From Paraburkholderia sp. LEh10 (GTDB taxonomy: Bacteria > Pseudomonadota > Gammaproteobacteria > Burkholderiales > Burkholderiaceae), in the NCBI RefSeq assembly GCF_017814945.1, contig NZ_JAGIPX010000052.1:1-62084 (forward strand): a stretch of DNA of 62,084 nt, read 5' to 3'. A program made the position numbers and the translations under genes. The stretch's first letter is position 1, and each line of letters begins with the position of its first letter. Of this stretch, positions 35,915 through 45,452 are shown in pieces. The notes under the pieces were generated by a model. It saw only the letters and a list, made by a program, of their open reading frames with translations. It did not search any database and was not told the origin of the DNA.

Positions 35915-36145
35915 ATGGACGGCTTTGTCAGACATCAGATTGAAGGCGCATCCGTCGATATCGACGTGATCCCCGTCACGCCGCGCGGCTACTGCGCGCG
36001 CTTTCGGATCTTCCGCGACGCCGCCGACAAACCCGAGTGGCATCAGGTCCACGTCTCCGGCAGCGTGTTCGACACGCCTGAGGACGCCGAGGAAGCGGCG
36101 CGTTCGATGGCCCTCGAACAGGTGCTGGCGGGCGGCGGCGCGTAG
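35915..36145 (+). CDS. Small conserved-looking protein, unknown function
   Basis: A 76-residue acidic cytoplasmic protein (MDGFVRHQIEGASVDIDVIP) with FRIFRDAADKPEWHQVHVSG and a C-terminal helix rich in Glu/Ala. It was chosen because the ATG at 35915 has a very strong ribosome-binding site (AGGAGGG, six bases away); the upstream extension in the same frame is arginine-rich noise. I do not assign a family. It stands alone downstream of the lipoprotein gene. Confidence 0.6.
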   Translation: MDGFVRHQIEGASVDIDVIPVTPRGYCARFRIFRDAADKPEWHQVHVSGSVFDTPEDAEEAARSMALEQVLAGGGA

Positions 36146-36540
36146 CAAGCCGGGTCGGCGACCTGCCGGAATGCCTGTGTTGCGCGATTGCGTGCCGCGT
36201 GGCGCGCGTGCGATCACGCGCGGTCTTGCCTGTTCATTCTCCCTATTTGCCGATGCGGCGCGCCACGACCGCGCGCCGTTTGCGCGGCTTCATCCCAGCA
36301 AATCGAAACAATCTGACTTTGGGAGTTTTCTTGTATTGAAGACTTACCGGTCTCCGTAGGATTTGCCGGTCGTAACCGACATCGAAGAAGTGACGGTACG
36401 TAGGAGGCATCCTCCGGAGCGTAGGTTCAGTTTTTCGTCGAATACCTTGCCCGTAATGATTCGGTATCCGAAACAAAAGGGGCGTGCCGAACGATGCCGT
36501 TTTTTGGGGAGCGAAGTGGTTAGCCGTAGCAAGGTATCAG
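36146..36540. other. Intergenic region upstream of the adhesin
   Basis: About 395 bases, lower in GC than its surroundings, holding A/T-rich tracts near 36310-36350 and 36420-36490. No gene is supported. It probably contains the adhesin promoter and a long leader, but I cannot place a promoter with confidence. Confidence 0.4.
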
Positions 36541-38745
36541 ATGAGCAATTTGCAAAGCGTGGTGCGCAATCGGCGCGCATGGATTTCTTCGTTGTCGGTT
36601 CGCGCACAAGGGCGAGTGGGGCGCCGAGGGCGCGCGGGCATGGCCTTCGCCGTAAGTCTGGGCGCGATGGCATGGGCGCCGGGGGCGCACGCGGCCGTTA
36701 CCGACTTCATCGCAGTAAGCAACAACGTCACGACGGGGGCGCCGACCACGGTATCGAACGATATGAACACGATGGCGATCGGGCCGTCCGCGAGTGCGTC
36801 GGGAGACTTTTCGCTGTCCACGGGTGCGGGCGCGGCTGCCGGTCGCAGCGGGTCTACAGCAGTGGGCTCGCGGTCCGCAGCATTGGGCATCAATGCGACG
36901 GTGATCGGCTACGGTGCGTCGACGGGCTTTGATGCGAGCCGGGCAGTGTCGATCGGCTACATGGCGGGTGCGGATGGCGCCGATTCACTCGGGCTCGGCT
37001 CGATGTCGCTGGCGTCCGGGCAGCGCTCCACGGCCATCGGCGCAAACGCGTTCGCGGCTATGGCCGCCGTCGAAGGGCTGGCGCTGGGTTCGGGCAGTTC
37101 GGTCGTCGCGAGCGGCGCCGTGGCGTTGGGCGCGAACGCAAAGGCTGACCGGGCGAACACGGTGTCGGTCGGCAGCGCGACGCTGCAGCGGCAGGTCGTC
37201 AACGTAGGCGCGGGCACGGCCGACACCGACGCGGTCAACGTCGGTCAATTGCGGCAGGCGGTGTCATCGGGTACCGCCGATGCGGTGACCTACGACACTT
37301 CGGCGCATGATGTCGTCACGCTGGGCGGCGCGACGGCCGGCGCGCCAGTGCGGCTCGGCAACGTCGACAATGGCGCCATCAATGCCGGCAGCCATGATGC
37401 GATCAACGGCGGCCAGTTGTACGGTCTGGGGATGAGCGTGGCATCTGCGCTTGGCGGCGGGGCGGCGGTCGCCGCGGACGGAACGGTTGTCGCGCCGACA
37501 TATCGGATCGGCGGCAGCGTGTTTCGCAATGTCGGCGACGCGCTCGGCAATCTCGACGGCCGGGTCACGAGCAATACCCGTGCAATCGACGACCTCAACG
37601 TCGCACTCGGGAACATGATCGACGTTGGTATCGAGCCGCGCTATTTCCACGCGAATTCCACGCTCGCCGATTCGCTTGCCACGGGTGCCGAATCAGTCGC
37701 GATCGGCGGTGGCGCGCAGGCCGCGTTTGCGAACTCGGTGGCGCTCGGCGCCAATGCAGTGGCGGATCGCGCGAACTCGGTGTCGGTCGGCTCGACGGGC
37801 GGTGAACGGCAGATCACGCATGTCGCGGCAGGCACGGCGGACACCGATGCCGTCAATGTTGCGCAGTTGAAGCGGGCGGGGCTCGTCGGCGGCAATGGTC
37901 CTGTGACGGGCGCAGTGGTGTACGACAATGCCGGCGGCCATGCCGACTATTCAAGCGTGACCTTGGGACAGGGCGTGGCGGGCGGTACGGTCATACACAA
38001 TCTGGCGAACGGCGTGCTGGCCAGCGACGCGGTCAATCTCGGGCAGTTGAACGCGATGCTGAGCCAGGTCGCCAATGTGCAGATATCGGGCACGGGGATG
38101 CCGTTTGTGAGCACGAACGGCGACGTCGGCACCGAATCGACAACTGCAACGGGAACGCATGCGACGGCGGTCGGCGCGGGCGCCGTGGCGAACGGCGACC
38201 AGACGGCTGCATTCGGTGCGGGCGCTCAGGCGAACGGCGTCACGGCTACGGCTGTGGGCGCGCAGGCCATCGCCAATGGCGCCAATGCTTCGGCATTCGG
38301 AGCAGGTAGCCAGGCCGTCGCCGATGGTGCGGTTGCATTGGGCGCGGGTTCCGTTGCAGATCGAGCGAATGCCGTATCGGTTGGCCAGGCGGGCAGCGAG
38401 CGGCAGATCGTCAATGTCGCGCCGGGCACGCGCGGCACGGATGCCGTCAACCTGAATCAGTTGAATGCCGCCGTCGATCAGACCAACCAGTCGATTCACG
38501 ATCTCGACCGGAGCACCCGTAAAGGGATCGCGTCCGCATCGGCATTGCAGATCGTCACGCCGTATCTGCCGGGGCGTACGACACTCAATGCGGGTGTCGC
38601 TGGTTATCGCGGACAGGCGGCATTCGGCCTCGGCGTGTCGCGCTGGAACGAGAAGGGGACGATCAACCTCAATGCGGGCGTAGCGACTTCCGGCAGTAAC
38701 AGCACGATTGTGCGCGCGGGCATTGGCATCGTGCTCGGCAACTAG
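36541..38745 (+). CDS. Trimeric autotransporter adhesin (YadA-like)
   Basis: A 734-residue type Vc autotransporter. The N-terminal extended signal (about 52 residues, with VVRNRRAWISSLSVRAQGR before the hydrophobic core and cleavage near GAHA) is typical of large adhesins. The passenger is Ala/Gly/Ser-rich, with YadA-head-like repeats (AIGPSASASG, AVGSRSAALG, AVGAGAVANG). It also has three neck/stalk motifs of the form ADRAN-VSVG...RQI-V...TDAVN. The last 70 or so residues form the YadA anchor (TTLNAGVAGYRGQAAFGLGV). It trimerises in the outer membrane and displays the passenger. I prefer the ATG at 36541 (AAGG upstream) over 36484. Confidence 0.88.
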   Translation: MSNLQSVVRNRRAWISSLSVRAQGRVGRRGRAGMAFAVSLGAMAWAPGAHAAVTDFIAVSNNVTTGAPTTVSNDMNTMAIGPSASASGDFSLSTGAGAAAGRSGSTAVGSRSAALGINATVIGYGASTGFDASRAVSIGYMAGADGADSLGLGSMSLASGQRSTAIGANAFAAMAAVEGLALGSGSSVVASGAVALGANAKADRANTVSVGSATLQRQVVNVGAGTADTDAVNVGQLRQAVSSGTADAVTYDTSAHDVVTLGGATAGAPVRLGNVDNGAINAGSHDAINGGQLYGLGMSVASALGGGAAVAADGTVVAPTYRIGGSVFRNVGDALGNLDGRVTSNTRAIDDLNVALGNMIDVGIEPRYFHANSTLADSLATGAESVAIGGGAQAAFANSVALGANAVADRANSVSVGSTGGERQITHVAAGTADTDAVNVAQLKRAGLVGGNGPVTGAVVYDNAGGHADYSSVTLGQGVAGGTVIHNLANGVLASDAVNLGQLNAMLSQVANVQISGTGMPFVSTNGDVGTESTTATGTHATAVGAGAVANGDQTAAFGAGAQANGVTATAVGAQAIANGANASAFGAGSQAVADGAVALGAGSVADRANAVSVGQAGSERQIVNVAPGTRGTDAVNLNQLNAAVDQTNQSIHDLDRSTRKGIASASALQIVTPYLPGRTTLNAGVAGYRGQAAFGLGVSRWNEKGTINLNAGVATSGSNSTIVRAGIGIVLGN

Positions 38746-38760
38746 TCGTCGCGTAAAGCA

Positions 38761-38798
38761 GGCGCGTTGCCGTGCAGTCGCTTCACGGCACACGCGCC
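38761..38798. other. Hairpin between convergent adhesin and DUF3443 genes
   Basis: Arms GGCGCGT-TGCCGTG and CACGGCA-CACGCGCC pair over about 14 positions with one unpaired base. There is no T-run on either side, so it is at best a weak bidirectional stop or an mRNA-end protector. Confidence 0.4.
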
Positions 38799-38840
38799 TG
38801 GGTTCGCGGCTTGGGTCGGGCATGCGCTTCATTACAGGGC

Positions 38841-40148
38841 TCAGAACGCGTAGTAGGGGCCGTTGCCAGCAGACGTGAGTCGCGACTCGATTGCAGTGTA
38901 GACGCGCCGTCCGAAGAAAAACGGCAGCCCCCAATCGAATGCGGTCGAGGGGCCGCCGACGTTGTTGAATGCATAGTTTTGCGTGGCGAACAGCGTTTGC
39001 GCGTTGGCAATCGAGAACGTTGACGATGCCGATGTGCCGTCGGTGCCCGTCAACGTTGCAGCGAGCGTCTGCTCGGACAACGGGCACCACCAGAACCCAC
39101 AACGCGTGAGCGTCGTACTCGGAAAATACATTCCGTTCGAACCGCTATCGATAAAGCTCTGCGAATACGGTTGTCCGTTCAGGGAGGTAGTCACATAGCC
39201 TGTGATGGAATTGGCTTTCAGTACGGTCGCGTTGCCAAGCGTGTTGTTGGCTTGCGTGCCGATGCCGAAGATCATCGATCCGTACACGGTCGCCGCACCG
39301 TTTGGGCCGACTGCGGGCAGATCGATCACGATGCCGTTGTTGTCGAGCGCAAAGCGGCTGATGGGGTTGGTGACCTGTTTGTTGAGCGGTTGCGCGCTAG
39401 ATGTGCAGTATCCCGTCTGGTCGCATGCGTAGTACCAGCGGGGCGCCGCTGCTACGATACACGCGCCGCCGCAATCGGCGGAAAACAGGCCGACGCCGAG
39501 AATGCCCTTCACGCGCAGCGTGGTGGGCGTCATCATCGGCAAGCCCGAGGCTGCGCATTCTGATGGCGCGGCAGGAACGGACGGATCGCCGATCACCTGT
39601 ATCGAGATGCCCGAGGCGAGCTGGCCGGCCATGCGGACATCGGCCGTGCGCACGGCGCCCCACGTGTATCCTGTGCCGAACACACCGCATTCTGCGCTGA
39701 CGCCGTTCGTTGCTCCGGCGGCAGACGTGCTGGATACAGCGGGCAACGTGAGGCTTGCGGGCAATTGGGACGCGAGCAAGCGCAGGCCCTGTGAGCCGGT
39801 ATCGACCTGGACGTTGTCGATGGTCGTGCAGTTCGACGTGCCCGGTGCGCATACGGTCACGCTCGTCGTGAGCATATTGCGGGTTTGGGTAGGCGTCGAC
39901 GTGACGACGATCGGGTGAACGTTGGGGACCGTCGATTGAGGCACCGTGGCCACAGGCGTGCTGGTCGAATCGGGAGCGCTTGCCGTGGTGGTGCCGCCGC
40001 CGCTTGTGCCGGGCGAGGGTGGCGTCGGCGCTGGTGAGCTGGTGGAGGCGTTCGAAACGCTTGAACCGCCGCCCCCGCCGCCGCAGCCGGCCAGCGCGAT
40101 GAGAGCAGCCAGAACGAGGCCTGCCGCGCGCAACCGTTCGTGTCTCAT
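38841..40148 (-). CDS. DUF3443 lipoprotein with pepsin-like aspartic protease motifs
   Basis: A 435-residue lipoprotein (lipobox ALAGC, lipid cysteine 22), then a Gly/Ser/Thr/Pro-rich linker to about residue 90, then a folded domain. That domain resembles family A1 aspartic proteases. VDTGSQGLRL (D116) and FIDSGSNGMYF (D334) look like the two catalytic DTG/DSG loops. KGILGVGLF resembles the DGILGLG loop, and the C-terminus DWGLPFFFGRRVYTAIE resembles the LGDPFFRxYYTVFD segment. Several cysteines suggest periplasmic or surface disulfides. DUF3443 is formally uncharacterised; protease activity is my inference. The start at 40148 has AGGAGGT, which overlaps the end of the DUF2844 gene. Confidence 0.8.
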   Translation of the reverse strand: MRHERLRAAGLVLAALIALAGCGGGGGGSSVSNASTSSPAPTPPSPGTSGGGTTTASAPDSTSTPVATVPQSTVPNVHPIVVTSTPTQTRNMLTTSVTVCAPGTSNCTTIDNVQVDTGSQGLRLLASQLPASLTLPAVSSTSAAGATNGVSAECGVFGTGYTWGAVRTADVRMAGQLASGISIQVIGDPSVPAAPSECAASGLPMMTPTTLRVKGILGVGLFSADCGGACIVAAAPRWYYACDQTGYCTSSAQPLNKQVTNPISRFALDNNGIVIDLPAVGPNGAATVYGSMIFGIGTQANNTLGNATVLKANSITGYVTTSLNGQPYSQSFIDSGSNGMYFPSTTLTRCGFWWCPLSEQTLAATLTGTDGTSASSTFSIANAQTLFATQNYAFNNVGGPSTAFDWGLPFFFGRRVYTAIESRLTSAGNGPYYAF

Positions 40149-40159
40149 TGCGCACCTCC

Positions 40160-40639
40160 TCAGTTCAGGTCGGAAAGCGAAACACCGGCCGGAACGGCGG
40201 CAGGCAGCCAGGCGCGGCCAACGTAGCTGCGCATTTGTCCACCCGTTTCGACTATCACGTCCGGCTGCTCGACCCGGGACGCATGAAGCTGACCCAGCGC
40301 GTCGAGTTGCGCAGCCGCTTTGGTGCGATACCGCTCCGCGTAGGGGCCAAGCAGTTGCGTGAGGTCCGGCATGGTCGGGCCTTGCCACCCGTAGGCGAAG
40401 ATGAGTCCGTTGCTGGTCGCGTATTCGTTGATAGTCGTGCCGCCCGCGTCCACGGCGGTACGAACCCGGACTGCGCTGCCAGGCAACACGCGCCGTGTCG
40501 ATCCGACGTCGGCTTGTGGCGCTGCCATCGTGCCCCCCAGTTCGGCGTGTGCGTTGCCCGTGACTAGCGTATTCGCGCCAAGCGCAATCAGCGCGGAAGT
40601 GGCGACAGAGATCGCCCGGTGAGTGTCGATGAGCATCAT
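40160..40639 (-). CDS. DUF2844 secreted protein, partner of DUF3443
   Basis: A 159-residue protein with a signal peptide (cleavage after GNAHA, about residue 32). The mature domain contains GTTINEYATSNGLIFAYGWQ and MPDLTQLLGPYAERY, the pattern of DUF2844, a family of unknown function common in Burkholderiales. It is probably periplasmic. Only 11 bases separate its stop from the DUF3443 start, and the downstream ribosome-binding site abuts the stop, so translation is likely coupled. Chaperone, inhibitor or propeptide-like roles for the partner protease are conceivable but unproven. AGGGAG precedes the ATG at 40639. Confidence 0.78.
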   Translation of the reverse strand: MMLIDTHRAISVATSALIALGANTLVTGNAHAELGGTMAAPQADVGSTRRVLPGSAVRVRTAVDAGGTTINEYATSNGLIFAYGWQGPTMPDLTQLLGPYAERYRTKAAAQLDALGQLHASRVEQPDVIVETGGQMRSYVGRAWLPAAVPAGVSLSDLN

Positions 40640-41030
40640 GTTGTTACTCCCTGTTGGACTCCGATCATTTTTGAGATCGTTATTTCAAGATATCACCGGG
40701 TTTTTGCGACCAGATTCGATGGGACGGGAGAGGGACGTTCACATCTCAAAATAGAGAATGCGGACCGCGTGCGTTTCGTCTTTAAAAATCAACGACGTAG
40801 GACATCGCGTGTGGGTTTTTTCGACAGGCGGGAAACCGTGTCGAACTGTTAATTTTGGGGTGTAAGCCGGTTCGAAATGCAGGTTTCCCGATTCATTATG
40901 AGATGATGCGGGCGGTTTTTTGCGTCGCGCGCCGGACGGGCCGCGTTCGCTGTTCGAACAGCGGCGCCATCGACGGCGGGGCGCGGTCGGAACGCTGTGA
41001 GATTCATGCGGGCGAACGGAAAGCCCATTT

Positions 41031-41060
41031 TTGCACTTCGAGTCTCCGGCCCGGTAAAAT
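41031..41060 (+). promoter_or_regulatory. Predicted bamC promoter
   Basis: TTGCAC (41031-41036), 18-base spacer, TAAAAT (41055-41060), about 50 bases before the bamC ATG. The rest of the 470-base gap from 40640 is comparatively A/T-rich and should also hold the leftward DUF2844 promoter, which I cannot place firmly. Confidence 0.6.
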
Positions 41061-41111
41061 GATGGGTTAGTCCACGGGTTTGCCGTGGCGTAGCGGAAGG
41101 ATTCCTAGAAC

Positions 41112-42341
41112 ATGACTGATCTTCGTCTCACCAAGCGGTTTGCAGCATTGCTGATGGCAGGCGGTCTCGTCGCCGGCTGCGGCACGTCGTCGCCGACCAA
41201 AATCGACTACAAGAGCGACTCGAAATCGAAGGAAGTGTCACTCGCTGTTCCGCCGAACATGCTCGAGGAAACCGCGGACCAGCGTTCGCTGCCGCCGCAA
41301 AGCGGTCAGACGTCGCTGTCCACGCTGCAGCAGGTCCAAAGCGAGGCGCCGACAAGCGCGTCGGTTGCCCCCGTCGTGACGGGCATGCATATCCAGCGCG
41401 ACGGCACGGAAAGCTGGCTCGTGCTCGACGACAAGACGCCCGATCAGGCGTGGCCGCAAATCCGCCGTTTCTGGCAGGAACAAGGCTTTCTGCTCGTCGT
41501 CGATGAGCGCAACAAGGGCGTGATGGAAACGGACTGGAACGAAACCCATCCTTCCATCAATGACGGCCTGATCCGTAACGCGCTGTCGAAGGCGCTCGGC
41601 AACTCGTACGTGACGGCGGAGCGCAACAAGTACCGCACGCGTCTGGAGGCGGCGCCGAATGGCGGCACCTATGTGTTCATCAGCCAGAAGGGCCTGCGCG
41701 AAGCGCTGAGTGGCCCGAACAACGACACGAGCAAGTGGGAGCCGAAGCCGAACGATCCCGCGCTCGAAACCGAATACCTGAAGCGCCTGATGGCCGCGCT
41801 CGCGAAGAACGATACGGGCGTGAAGACAGTCAGTTCTCCGGCTGCCCCGGCGACATCGCCGGCTGGCTCGCAAACGGCGCCGAACGCAGCCGCGGGCGGC
41901 GCGAAATCGGCGGCGGCTGCGACGGCGGCGGCAAACGTCGCGCTGTCTGCGCAGACGCCGGCGGCGGATGCAGCGTCGGCTGAAACGTCGGCGCAGGCTT
42001 CGTCGACGGAACTGACGCTCGGCGAGCCGTACGACCGCGCATGGCTGCGCGTCGGGCTCGCGCTCGATCGCAGCAACTTCACCGTCGACGATCGTGATCG
42101 CACGCGCGGTCTGTACTTTGTCCGCTACGTCGATCCGAAGGACATGTCGTCGGCCGAGCAGGGCTTCTGGAGCCAGGTGTTCCACGGGCGCAAGGAGAAG
42201 GTCGCCAAGCAGTATCGCGTGAACGTGCGCGCGGTCACGCCGAACCAGACGCGGGTTGCCGTCGTCGATGACAAGGGCGACATCGATTCGTCGTCGCAAG
42301 CGAAGCAGATCATGTCGCTGATGGTCGATCAGCTGCACTGA
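41112..42341 (+). CDS. bamC: Outer-membrane assembly lipoprotein BamC
   Basis: BamC is a lipoprotein of the BAM complex, which folds beta-barrel proteins into the outer membrane. This 409-residue protein has a lipobox LVAGC (Cys 23) followed by the unstructured region binding BamD (SKEVSLAVPPNML). Two helix-grip domains follow: the first has WPQIRRFWQEQGFLLVVDE and METDWNE, the second DRAWLRVGLALDRSNFTVDD. They are joined by a long Ala/Pro/Thr-rich linker (about 235-300) that is longer than in E. coli. It is monocistronic, with its own promoter and terminator. Confidence 0.9.
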   Translation: MTDLRLTKRFAALLMAGGLVAGCGTSSPTKIDYKSDSKSKEVSLAVPPNMLEETADQRSLPPQSGQTSLSTLQQVQSEAPTSASVAPVVTGMHIQRDGTESWLVLDDKTPDQAWPQIRRFWQEQGFLLVVDERNKGVMETDWNETHPSINDGLIRNALSKALGNSYVTAERNKYRTRLEAAPNGGTYVFISQKGLREALSGPNNDTSKWEPKPNDPALETEYLKRLMAALAKNDTGVKTVSSPAAPATSPAGSQTAPNAAAGGAKSAAAATAAANVALSAQTPAADAASAETSAQASSTELTLGEPYDRAWLRVGLALDRSNFTVDDRDRTRGLYFVRYVDPKDMSSAEQGFWSQVFHGRKEKVAKQYRVNVRAVTPNQTRVAVVDDKGDIDSSSQAKQIMSLMVDQLH

Positions 42342-42377
42342 TACGGCTGCGCACGTCGCGCAGCCGCATTCGATAGA

Positions 42378-42413
42378 AAGCCCGCGTGACGCATGCCGTC
42401 ACGCGGGCTTTTT
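42378..42413 (+). terminator. Rho-independent terminator of bamC
   Basis: Perfect 12-base stem GCCCGCGTGACG / CGTCACGCGGGC with loop CATGC-like, followed by TTTTTC. Confidence 0.92.
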
Positions 42414-42758
42414 CGTTGCCGTTGCCGTTGTGACGCTGGCAACAACGATACATGCATGGACCTGACGAGTCAGTCGGCGATGCCAACCCGACGGAAGAAG
42501 CCTGCCATGCGGCGAAAGCCGTGCGGCCAGTATCGCGACGGCACACACGCCGCGCTGCGCACATTCGGCGCAGCGCCGAGGCTATGCACGAACGCTATCA
42601 CCCGATTTCGACGGGCGTCCAGCAGCGACTGTTATGTTGACGCTGTCGGCTATCCTCGCGGGCGACGGTTTCGCCCGCTCGCCACGTCCGGAGCGCGGGC
42701 TATTTTTTCGTCCGCCTGTTTCTTGCCGCGACGAAAAGCGCGGTAGAGACGCGTCGAA
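42414..42758. other. Gene-free stretch between bamC and EamA transporter
   Basis: About 345 bases between convergent genes. A 7-base hairpin (CGGGCGA / TCGCCCG) is near 42660. No gene or recognisable repeat was found. Confidence 0.4.
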
Positions 42759-43691
42759 TCAATACGGCTCGCTGACCCGTCGTCCGCCGAAGCCCGGAAT
42801 GCGCTTGACCACACCCGTCGCCAGCGCGGTGCCGACGAGGATCACCGCGCAGCCTTCGAGCATACCGATCGACACGTGCTCGCGAAGGAACAGCGCGCCC
42901 CACAGAATGCCGAAGATCGGGATGACGAATGTCACGGTGATTGTCCGCGCGGGCCCGGCGACGGCGATCAGGTGGAAGAACAGCATGTAGGCGACGCCCG
43001 TGCATGCGACGCCTAGCGCGATCACCGCGCCCCACGCGCTCAGCGACGGCGCGGCAGCGGGCCACGAAGCGACCGCGAACGGCAGCACGACAATCGTCGC
43101 ACCGATCATCGTGCCCGTCGCGACGGTCAGCGCGTCGACGCCCATCAGATGCTTTTTGGTGTAGCTCGCGGCAACGCCGTAGAGCAGCGTGGCGCCGAGC
43201 GCGGCGGTCGCCGCGAGTGCGGTGGTGGCGGGCGAGACGTTGGTGCCGCTCGGCGCGGCGATCTGATCCCACACGAGCATCAGCACGCCCGCGAAGCCGA
43301 TCACGAGGCCGATGCTGCGCAACGCGCTCAGCTTGTCCTTGAGCCACAGGAATGCGACGAGCGCGCCAAACAGCGGCGTCGTCGCGTTGATGACGGACGT
43401 GACGCCCGCCGACAGCGTGATCTCCGCATACGCGAACAGGCAGAACGGCGCGGCGGAATTGAGGATGCCGACCACCAGCAACGGCAGTGCGCGCGAGCGC
43501 AAGGTCGCGGCCGAGTCGCGCAGCGGACGCCGCGCAACGAGCACGATCAACAGGAACAATGCGCCGATGCCGACCCGCAGCGCCATCAGCGGCGCAACGC
43601 CGAAATCGCTCACACCGACGCGAATGAACAGGAACGACGCGCCCCACAGCGCGGCGAGAATGAGAAGCTGGACAACGTTGACTGGATTCAT
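42759..43691 (-). CDS. EamA/DMT-family transporter
   Basis: A 310-residue inner-membrane protein with ten hydrophobic segments in two EamA repeats. The first repeat has LILAALWGASFLFIRVGVSD, and the second begins around AATAALGATLLYGVAASY with VYMLFFHLIAVAGPART-type residues. It is a drug/metabolite exporter of unknown substrate. I prefer the ATG at 43691 (MNPVNVVQ), which begins just before the first helix; an upstream ATG at 43733 adds 14 residues. Neither start has a clear ribosome-binding site. It is downstream of the broken lactate permease gene on the same strand. Confidence 0.82.
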   Translation of the reverse strand: MNPVNVVQLLILAALWGASFLFIRVGVSDFGVAPLMALRVGIGALFLLIVLVARRPLRDSAATLRSRALPLLVVGILNSAAPFCLFAYAEITLSAGVTSVINATTPLFGALVAFLWLKDKLSALRSIGLVIGFAGVLMLVWDQIAAPSGTNVSPATTALAATAALGATLLYGVAASYTKKHLMGVDALTVATGTMIGATIVVLPFAVASWPAAAPSLSAWGAVIALGVACTGVAYMLFFHLIAVAGPARTITVTFVIPIFGILWGALFLREHVSIGMLEGCAVILVGTALATGVVKRIPGFGGRRVSEPY

Positions 43692-43858
43692 CGTGAGGGC
43701 GTCGCGCGCGGTTGAGTCGCGACCCGTATGCATGTTAACACCGGGCTTGCGCGCTTCATTTCACGATGGAATGAAACAGCAAGAATCGACAATTCGCCCG
43801 TCGGCAGAGGGACTGGCAGGCGCCCGCGCGTGCGTGGCGCCGCCATCGCATCGGCGTT

Positions 43859-45452
43859 TCAATGTGGAATCATCCATTGCAGCACGTTCTGCTGCAGCCA
43901 TACGAGAATGCCCGGCACGACGGTCAGCAGGATCGAATGCTTGAAGGTCTTCGCGAACACATAGCCTTCCTTGCCTTTGAGATCCGTCGTCGCGACGCCC
44001 GTCGAGATGTTCTGCGGCGAGATCATCTTGCCCATCACGCCGCCCGACGAGTTGGTTGCCGCCATCAGCACGGCATTCAGGTTCAGCTGTTGCGCGGCGA
44101 CCACCTGCAGATTGCCGAACGGCGCGTTGCCCGATGTATCGCTGCCCGACAGGAACACGGCCACCCAGCCGAGGAACGCCGACACCAGCGGAAAGAACGG
44201 CCCCACCGACGCGACGCCGAGACCCAGCGTGTAGTTCATTCCCGAGTAGTTCATCAGGTACGCGAGGCCGACGATAGTCGCCAACCGTCAGTATCGCGAT
44301 GCGCGTCTGCACCCACGTATCGGCGATTGCGCGGCCGAAATCGGCCAGCTTCAGGCCCACGACGAGCGCCGTGATGATGGCCGCGACGAGAATCGCCGTG
44401 CCCGTCGCGAGCGGCTGGAAGTCCCAGATCGCGCCATACGGCGTGTTGGACAGCGTGATGTAGACGGCCTTGTCGAGGCCGGGCCACGGCACCTTCACAT
44501 CGCCGATCATGAAGATCTTCGCGATTGTCCAGATGATCACCACAGCCGACACGATCAGCCACGGATACCAGCCTTGCGCACCCGTGACCTTGCCGCGCGT
44601 TTCGTTGACGCGATCGACGTTGATCGCGAAGGCGGGATCGGCGGCGGGCCGCCAGACGCGCAGAAAGGCAATCGTCAGGATCGGCGAAACGAGCGACGAC
44701 AGCACGTCCGTCAGGCTGTAGTTGATGTAGTTCGACGTGACAAACTGCGTGAGCGCGAAGCTGCCGCCCGACACGAGCAGCACGGGCCACACGCGCAGCA
44801 TGTTGCGAAAGCCCGCGTACACGCCGATTACGTAGAACGGCAGCAGCAGCGCGAAAAACGGCAACTGGCGGCCGACCATCTTGGCGAGCGCATCGGTGGG
44901 CAGGTGCGTGACGGCGCCGAGCACCGTGATCGGCACGCCGAGCGCGCCGAACGCGACGGGAGCCGTGTTGAAGATCAGCGTGAAGGTCAGCGCTTCGAGC
45001 GCCGGGAAGCCGAGCAGGATCAGCAGCGAACTCGTGATCGCGATCGGCGTCCCGAAGCCCGAGATGCCCTCGAACAGCGCGCCGAACGAAAAGCCGATCA
45101 CGACGAGCACGATGCGCCGGTCGTTCGGCAGATTGTCGATCATCCACATGCGGAAGGCGGCGAAGCGCCCCGAATACTGCGCGATGTTGTACAGCAGGAT
45201 CGCGGTGAAGACGATCCACATCACGGGCCAACAGGCGAACACGGCGCCCGCGGCGACGGAATCGAACGCGAGGCCGACGGGAAACTGCCAGCCGAAAATC
45301 GCACAAGCCGATCACGAGTCCGGCAAGCGACGCCTGCCACGCCGGACGCCGCGCCCAGCCGAGCATCACGAGCACGACACGATCGGCAGCACGGCGACGA
45401 TGAACGAGGGCAACAGCGAGTTGCCAATGGGAGTCAGTAGCTGGTGGTACAT
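43859..45452 (-). pseudogene. L-lactate permease (LctP) gene with three frameshifts
   Basis: LctP family transporters import L-lactate/glycolate with protons. Reading three frames in turn gives an almost complete 530-residue protein. The parts are MYHQLLTPIGNSLLPSFIVA, then MLGWARRPAWQASLAGLVIG, then the large middle (FGALFEGISGFGTPIAITSS), then the C-terminus with GSDTSGNAPFGNLQVVAAQQ. Frame changes occur near 45377 (one G missing), 45303, and 44282 (one extra G). No internal stops occur otherwise, so damage is very recent or the sequence has errors. GGAG precedes the start at 45452. As read, no functional permease can be made. Confidence 0.85.

Noticed and set aside
43859..45452. Programmed frameshifting in the lactate permease gene
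   Set aside because: Three shifts at unrelated sites with no slippery heptamers are not typical of programmed shifting. Errors or mutation are simpler.
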